NCBI GenBank assembly: GCA_038043285.1
Contig: JBBTCJ010000172.1
Location: 1-8,763, forward strand
Source of the DNA: JBBTCJ01 sp038043285
GTDB taxonomy: Bacteria > Planctomycetota > Phycisphaerae > UBA1845
Direction: 5' to 3'
DNA length: 8,763 nucleotides
Part shown: positions 6,573 through 8,763 of the stretch, one piece after another
Position numbering within the stretch: the first letter of the stretch is position 1
Layout: every line of letters starts with the position of its first letter
Position numbers and translations under genes: made by a program
Notes under the pieces: generated by a model
What the model saw: the letters and a program-made list of their open reading frames with translations, nothing else
Told to the model about the DNA's origin: nothing
Database searches by the model: none

Positions 6573-7089
6573 GGGCGGCGCGCGGCTCCTTCAAACCTTC
6601 GCCAAGCGCCAGGTGAAAGCCGTATTCCTTCGAGTTGTACGCGTCGTGAAGGTCGCGCAAGCCCTCCTGAATGAAACCGAACCCGCGGTACAAACGGTGC
6701 GCGTCGTCGAATCGGGTGTCGCTCCAGAGAAGAACCCGGTGAAGTCCCCGGCGGACCGCTTCGTCGAGCACCTGGCTGACCAGCCTCCGCCCCAGGCCCA
6801 GCCGGCGATGGGTTCGGCGTACGTACAACGATTTCAGCTCGCAAGCTACGTCCTCGACCGGGATCACGCCGACGCAGCCCACCAATTCTTTTCCGCATCG
6901 CGCCGTCCAGAAGATTCCTCCGCGCGAGCCGAAGTACTCGGCCGGTTCGCGGAGATGAGCATCGACGCCGCACACGTCGAGTGCCAACCCGTACTCGCGA
7001 AAGACTTCTCCGACCAGCGACTGGATCGCCGCCGCATCCGCCTGCGGCGCGGCTTCGATGTGGATGTCCGTGAGTGCGTCGTAAGGCAT
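6565..7089 (-). CDS. GNAT family N-acetyltransferase
   Basis: A 174-residue acetyl-CoA-dependent transferase. Motif A is clear: ELKSLYVRRTHRRLGLGRRL (84-103), with the R-R-L-G-L-G pyrophosphate-binding loop. DAHRLYRGFGF (129-139) is the motif B region near the end of the fold. An N-terminal IEAAPQADAAAIQSLV segment is typical of the family. The substrate is unknown. I chose ATG 7089, with a GAG-containing upstream stretch as a weak ribosome binding site. An in-frame GTG at 7119 would add ten residues and leave only 6 nt to the preceding gene, so it cannot be excluded. The gene sits between an ABM-like gene and coaB, overlapping coaB, and is probably part of one operon. A link to coenzyme A use is tempting but is only inference. 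Confidence 0.85.
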   Translation of the reverse strand: MPYDALTDIHIEAAPQADAAAIQSLVGEVFREYGLALDVCGVDAHLREPAEYFGSRGGIFWTARCGKELVGCVGVIPVEDVACELKSLYVRRTHRRLGLGRRLVSQVLDEAVRRGLHRVLLWSDTRFDDAHRLYRGFGFIQEGLRDLHDAYNSKEYGFHLALGEGLKEPRAAHE

Positions 7090-7125
7090 ACAATTCTCAA
7101 TCCGCCGGAGCTTTCCCACGGATGC

Positions 7126-7389
7126 TCAGCTCAGAAAGAAGACCTCCGGTCGATCCACCACGCCCGACGCCTTTTTCGCTTCCTCGACGTTGGGGGCGCT
7201 GACGAAGCGGCGACCCTGCTCCAGGTCGGTCACGTCAAAGAACATGAAGACCTCGCTGGGATCGTCGAGATTGCGAAGGACGTGTCGAACGTGCAGGCCC
7301 GAGGCTCGCTGGGCATCCGCGTGGGAGTCGAAGACCGCCTTCCATTTGTCGAAGGACTCCACCCGAACGCGGCAGATCATGTGGTACAT
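7126..7389 (-). CDS. Small dimeric alpha/beta-barrel protein (antibiotic biosynthesis monooxygenase-like)
   Basis: An 87-residue protein. RVRVESFDKWKAVFDSHA (about 7-24), then a central RHVLRNLDDPSEVFMFFDV (35-53) and a C-terminal helix LEQGRRFVSAPNVEEA (56-71) fit the ferredoxin-like ABM/cyclase-type fold, which works as a dimer. Members act as monooxygenases, heme-degrading proteins or cyclases, and many have unknown roles; no diagnostic catalytic residue can be named here. The frame remains open far upstream (to 7674), but that extension is arginine-rich and unlike the family. ATG 7389 or ATG 7380 is therefore the likely start. No strong ribosome binding site is visible. It is the first gene of the leftward cluster. 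Confidence 0.75.
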   Translation of the reverse strand: MYHMICRVRVESFDKWKAVFDSHADAQRASGLHVRHVLRNLDDPSEVFMFFDVTDLEQGRRFVSAPNVEEAKKASGVVDRPEVFFLS

Positions 7390-7542
7390 GCCGAATAGTT
7401 CCGGGTGTACGCCACCCACTCTCGCCGCAAGCGAAACCGGCGTCCGCCCCTCGACGCCGGCCGCGGCGTCAGGCAAGAGCCTCATCTGCGGGAGCACCGC
7501 CCGCACGGTCCAATCACGTTGCGTGCATTCGCCGACGCACCG

Positions 7543-7550
7543 AGTATACT
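7543..7550. promoter_or_regulatory. Possible shared -10 region of divergent promoters
   Basis: The perfect palindrome AGTATACT contains TATACT on both strands, in an otherwise GC-rich gap between divergent genes. No good -35 sits at 16-18 nt in either direction (a TTGCGT is 20 nt upstream on the + strand), so this is only a candidate. Confidence 0.3.
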
Positions 7551-7676
7551 CCGGCGGCCCGGAAAACCTTAATCTTCGGATCGCCGGGTGCCATGACTCG
7601 AACGCGGCGGCCCGCTGAACGTGGCCCTGCTGCCGGGAGATCGATGTGGACGCCGCATTCCTCCGGGCGCCCAAAC

Positions 7677-7682
7677 GGAGGG
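7677..7682 (+). promoter_or_regulatory. Shine-Dalgarno site of apt
   Basis: GGAGGG lies 6 nt before TTG 7689. The next in-frame ATG (7707) would be 24 nt away, so this site favours the TTG start. Confidence 0.65.
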
Positions 7683-7688
7683 TTTGCC

Positions 7689-8255
7689 TTGTCGTTGCAT
7701 GAAACCATGCGCATCACGCGGCTTCGAGACCTGATCCGCGACGTGCCGGACTTTCCGCGACCGGGGATCATGTTCAAGGACATCACTCCGCTCCTCGCCA
7801 ACCCGGCGGGGTTGGCCCTGGCCGTGGAATACCTCACCCAGCCGTTCCGCCACATGAAGGTTGACCTGGTGGCGGGGGCCGAATCGCGCGGGTTTATCTT
7901 TGGAACCGCCGTGGCCCAATGTCTGTCCGCGGGCTTCGTGCCCATTCGCAAGCCCGGTCGCCTTCCGCACGCCACCCATGGCGAGGAGTATGCGCTCGAA
8001 TACGGCGCCGACCGGGTGGAGATTCACAAGGACGCCGTGGAGCCTGGCGATCGCGTGCTGCTGGTCGACGACGTGCTGGCCACCGGAGGAACGATGTCCG
8101 CCTGCTGCCGGCTGGTCGGCGCTCTGGGCGGGAACATCGTCGGCGTGGCCGTGCTCATCGAGTTGGTGTTCTTAAACGGTCGCAACCGCGTGGGTGATTT
8201 TCCGATCCATTCGATTCTGCGATACGATTCGGAGGCCTCAATGCCGGACGTGTAG
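7689..8255 (+). CDS. apt: Adenine phosphoribosyltransferase
   Basis: This cytoplasmic purine-salvage enzyme converts adenine and PRPP to AMP and pyrophosphate. From the TTG start it has 188 residues, the normal size. DVPDFPRPGIMFKDITPLL (18-36) is the family's N-terminal signature. GAESRGFIFG (63-72) and RKPGRLPHATHGEEYALEYG (87-106) are the substrate loop region. VLLVDDVLATGGTM (123-136) is the PRPP-binding motif with its two acidic residues. The C-terminus ends normally. The frame is open back to an ATG at 7593, but that extension is not like the family. The start at TTG 7689 rests on its ribosome binding site; ATG 7707 is the alternative and gives 182 residues. The gene is divergent from the ABM-like gene and 29 nt before a tRNA gene. 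Confidence 0.95.
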   Translation: MSLHETMRITRLRDLIRDVPDFPRPGIMFKDITPLLANPAGLALAVEYLTQPFRHMKVDLVAGAESRGFIFGTAVAQCLSAGFVPIRKPGRLPHATHGEEYALEYGADRVEIHKDAVEPGDRVLLVDDVLATGGTMSACCRLVGALGGNIVGVAVLIELVFLNGRNRVGDFPIHSILRYDSEASMPDV

Positions 8256-8284
8256 TGCGCTGGCGGATCCGCCGGTGGGTCAAC

Positions 8285-8356
8285 GGGGGTGTAGCTCAGT
8301 GGTAGAGCAACGGCCTTTTAAGCCGTAGGTCCTGGGTTCGAGACCCAGCACCCTCA
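8285..8356 (+). tRNA. tRNA-Lys (anticodon TTT)
   Basis: A full cloverleaf of 72 nt. The acceptor stem GGGGGTG/CACCCTC has one G-T pair. The D stem is GCTC/GAGC with loop AGTGGTA. The anticodon stem ACGGC/GCCGT holds the loop CTTTTAA, which places TTT at positions 34-36. The T arm is CTGGG-TTCGAGA-CCCAG. The discriminator is A, and CCA is not encoded (GTC follows). Confidence 0.97.
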
Positions 8357-8395
8357 GTCGTCGAGGCTTAGTGCCACGCGATGACACACGCCGAT

Positions 8396-8422
8396 CAGAG
8401 CCGCGACCGTGAGGGAGCGGTC
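8396..8422. repeat. Dispersed-repeat-like motif with small stem
   Basis: CCGCGACCGTGAGGGAGC with its flanks can fold with GACCG (8405-8409) against CGGTC (8418-8422). From memory this motif recurs between genes in planctomycete genomes. Only one copy is present here, so the call is an inference. Confidence 0.4.
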
Positions 8423-8499
8423 TTTCCCGTTCCTTTGTCGCACCGTCGCATCTTCAACGCTTTTGATCTCCTCGGTCGAGTCTCCGAAACAACGGCCTG

Positions 8500-8596
8500 A
8501 TCCACGGATGACACCGATGGGCACAGATGAACAACACCGGCGAGAAAAGTATCTGCCTATTGTTTTTCTCCGTGTCAATCTGTGTCCTCTGTGGAT
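8500..8596. repeat. Long imperfect inverted repeat (30-nt arms)
   Basis: The left arm 8500-8529 (ATCCACGGATGACACCGATG and on) pairs with the right arm 8567-8596, whose reverse complement begins ATCCACAGAGGACACAGATT. About two thirds to three quarters of positions match, around a 37-nt loop. Within the left arm a CACNGATGR-like motif repeats every 9-10 nt (starting at 8503, 8512 and 8522). Such CACGGATGA-type elements are common intergenic repeats in several bacterial groups, including planctomycetes as I recall. Confidence 0.65.
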
Positions 8597-8622
8597 AACG
8601 TCGCTTCTCTTCCAGCCTTTTC

Positions 8623-8763
8623 TTATCCTTTCGTCGCCTCCTCGACGATCTCGATCTTCGGCGAGGTCGAGGCGATGGGCCGCCGCGCCGAGCACGGGGT
8701 CCGTGACCGTTCCGGCGGCACGCGAGCCGCCCCGAAGGGGCGCAGGCTTGTAGCCACGGGTGA
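8623..8763 (-). CDS. Possible C-terminal gene fragment, partial
   Basis: On the minus strand a frame open from the right edge ends with PIASTSPKIEIVEEATKG and a TAA stop at 8623-8625. The last 18 codons have a coding-like composition, with high G/C at third positions. Further upstream the same frame runs through the hairpin-rich repeat at the edge (SPVATSLRPFGAARV), which is unlikely to be protein. It may be the tail of a gene interrupted by a repeat, or chance. I do not recognise the product. Confidence 0.2.
   Translation of the reverse strand, partial: SPVATSLRPFGAARVPPERSRTPCSARRPIASTSPKIEIVEEATKG
8714..8763. repeat. Hairpin-bearing repeat element cut by the window edge
   Basis: Two overlapping perfect stems are seen: GGCGGC (8714-8719) with GCCGCC (8726-8731), and CGCCCC-GAA-GGGGCG (8728-8742). 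They share bases, so only one can form at a time. The following GGCTTGTAGCCACGGGTGA resembles a planctomycete intergenic element I remember, whose end would lie beyond the window. Confidence 0.45.

Larger units (their letters stand above)
8357..8763. other. Repeat-rich intergenic region after tRNA-Lys
   Basis: No complete convincing gene lies in these 407 nt. The open frames on both strands run through repeat structures and look spurious. The region holds a G+C-rich repeat-like motif (8396-8422), a long imperfect inverted repeat (8500-8596), a possible coding tail on the minus strand (8623 to about 8700) and a hairpin-bearing element at the right edge (8714-8763). Confidence 0.6.

Noticed and set aside
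5802..6674. Open frame of 290 residues on the plus strand
   Set aside because: Antisense to coaB and the ferredoxin gene; composition is basic and no family motif is seen.
6430..7398. Open frame of 322 residues on the plus strand
   Set aside because: Antisense to the GNAT and ABM-like genes, both of which have clear family motifs on the minus strand.
7390..7674. N-terminal extension of the ABM-like protein to 182 residues
   Set aside because: The family is about 90-100 residues long. The extension is arginine-rich and would overlap the apt promoter and leader region.
8262..8273. Perfect palindrome GGCGGATCCGCC between apt and the tRNA gene
   Set aside because: Without a loop it folds only to a 4-bp stem and no T-run follows. 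It could be a protein site, but a 12-nt GC-rich palindrome can occur by chance.
8409..8753. Open frame of 114 residues on the plus strand
   Set aside because: It runs straight through the inverted repeat and the edge element, so it is most likely spurious.
1..8763. CRISPR array, insertion sequence, phage or defence genes
   Set aside because: No short regularly spaced repeats with spacers, no transposase or integrase motifs, and no recognisable defence domains were found on either strand.

Overview
The window looks like a draft chromosome fragment from a high-GC member of the Planctomycetota or a close PVC relative. The strongest clue is a surface or secreted protein with the LEPR-XLL motif (LEPRILLSA) near its N-terminus, followed by RTX calcium-binding repeats and cadherin-like tandem domains. 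FG-GAP repeats, weak or absent Shine-Dalgarno sites on several genes, and several hairpin or inverted-repeat intergenic elements fit this. A run of 100 Ns shows that the sequence is a scaffold with an unresolved repeat.

Left part (1-3610, + strand). The first ~260 nt encode two blades of an FG-GAP/beta-propeller protein. Near a run of eight Gs (273-280) this reading frame stops making sense. A different frame then carries the C-terminal half of a HlyD/RND-type periplasmic adaptor, probably of the kind fused to an M50-like membrane domain. The join looks like a rearrangement or an assembly chimera. After 331 nt without a convincing gene comes the LEPR-XLL/RTX/cadherin-like protein (start ATG 1382, strong AGGAGG site). 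Its 324-nt tandem repeat contains the assembly gap.

Middle (3738-7389, - strand). An SGNH/GDSL-type membrane hydrolase faces the LEPR-XLL gene convergently. Upstream of it, past a double-hairpin REP-like element (5231-5271), lies a tight cluster transcribed leftward: a small dimeric alpha/beta-barrel protein (ABM-like), a GNAT acetyltransferase, a stand-alone phosphopantothenate-cysteine ligase (CoaB, overlapping the GNAT gene by 8 nt), and a ferredoxin-type protein with 16 cysteines for four [4Fe-4S] clusters. The spacing suggests an operon. CoaB is a coenzyme A biosynthesis enzyme; the link to the ferredoxin is unexplained.

Right part (7390-8763). Divergent from that cluster is apt (adenine phosphoribosyltransferase, purine salvage), best started at a TTG with a good ribosome binding site. 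It is followed by tRNA-Lys(TTT). The last ~400 nt have no convincing complete gene but hold at least three repeat-like structures: a G+C-rich motif, a long imperfect inverted repeat with ~30-nt arms, and a hairpin-bearing element cut by the window edge.

Most of the window is housekeeping or typical planctomycete content. The parts most worth checking are the LEPR-XLL protein with its nearby adaptor, the out-of-frame junction at ~260, and the repeat elements. No clearly new defence or mobile system is visible.
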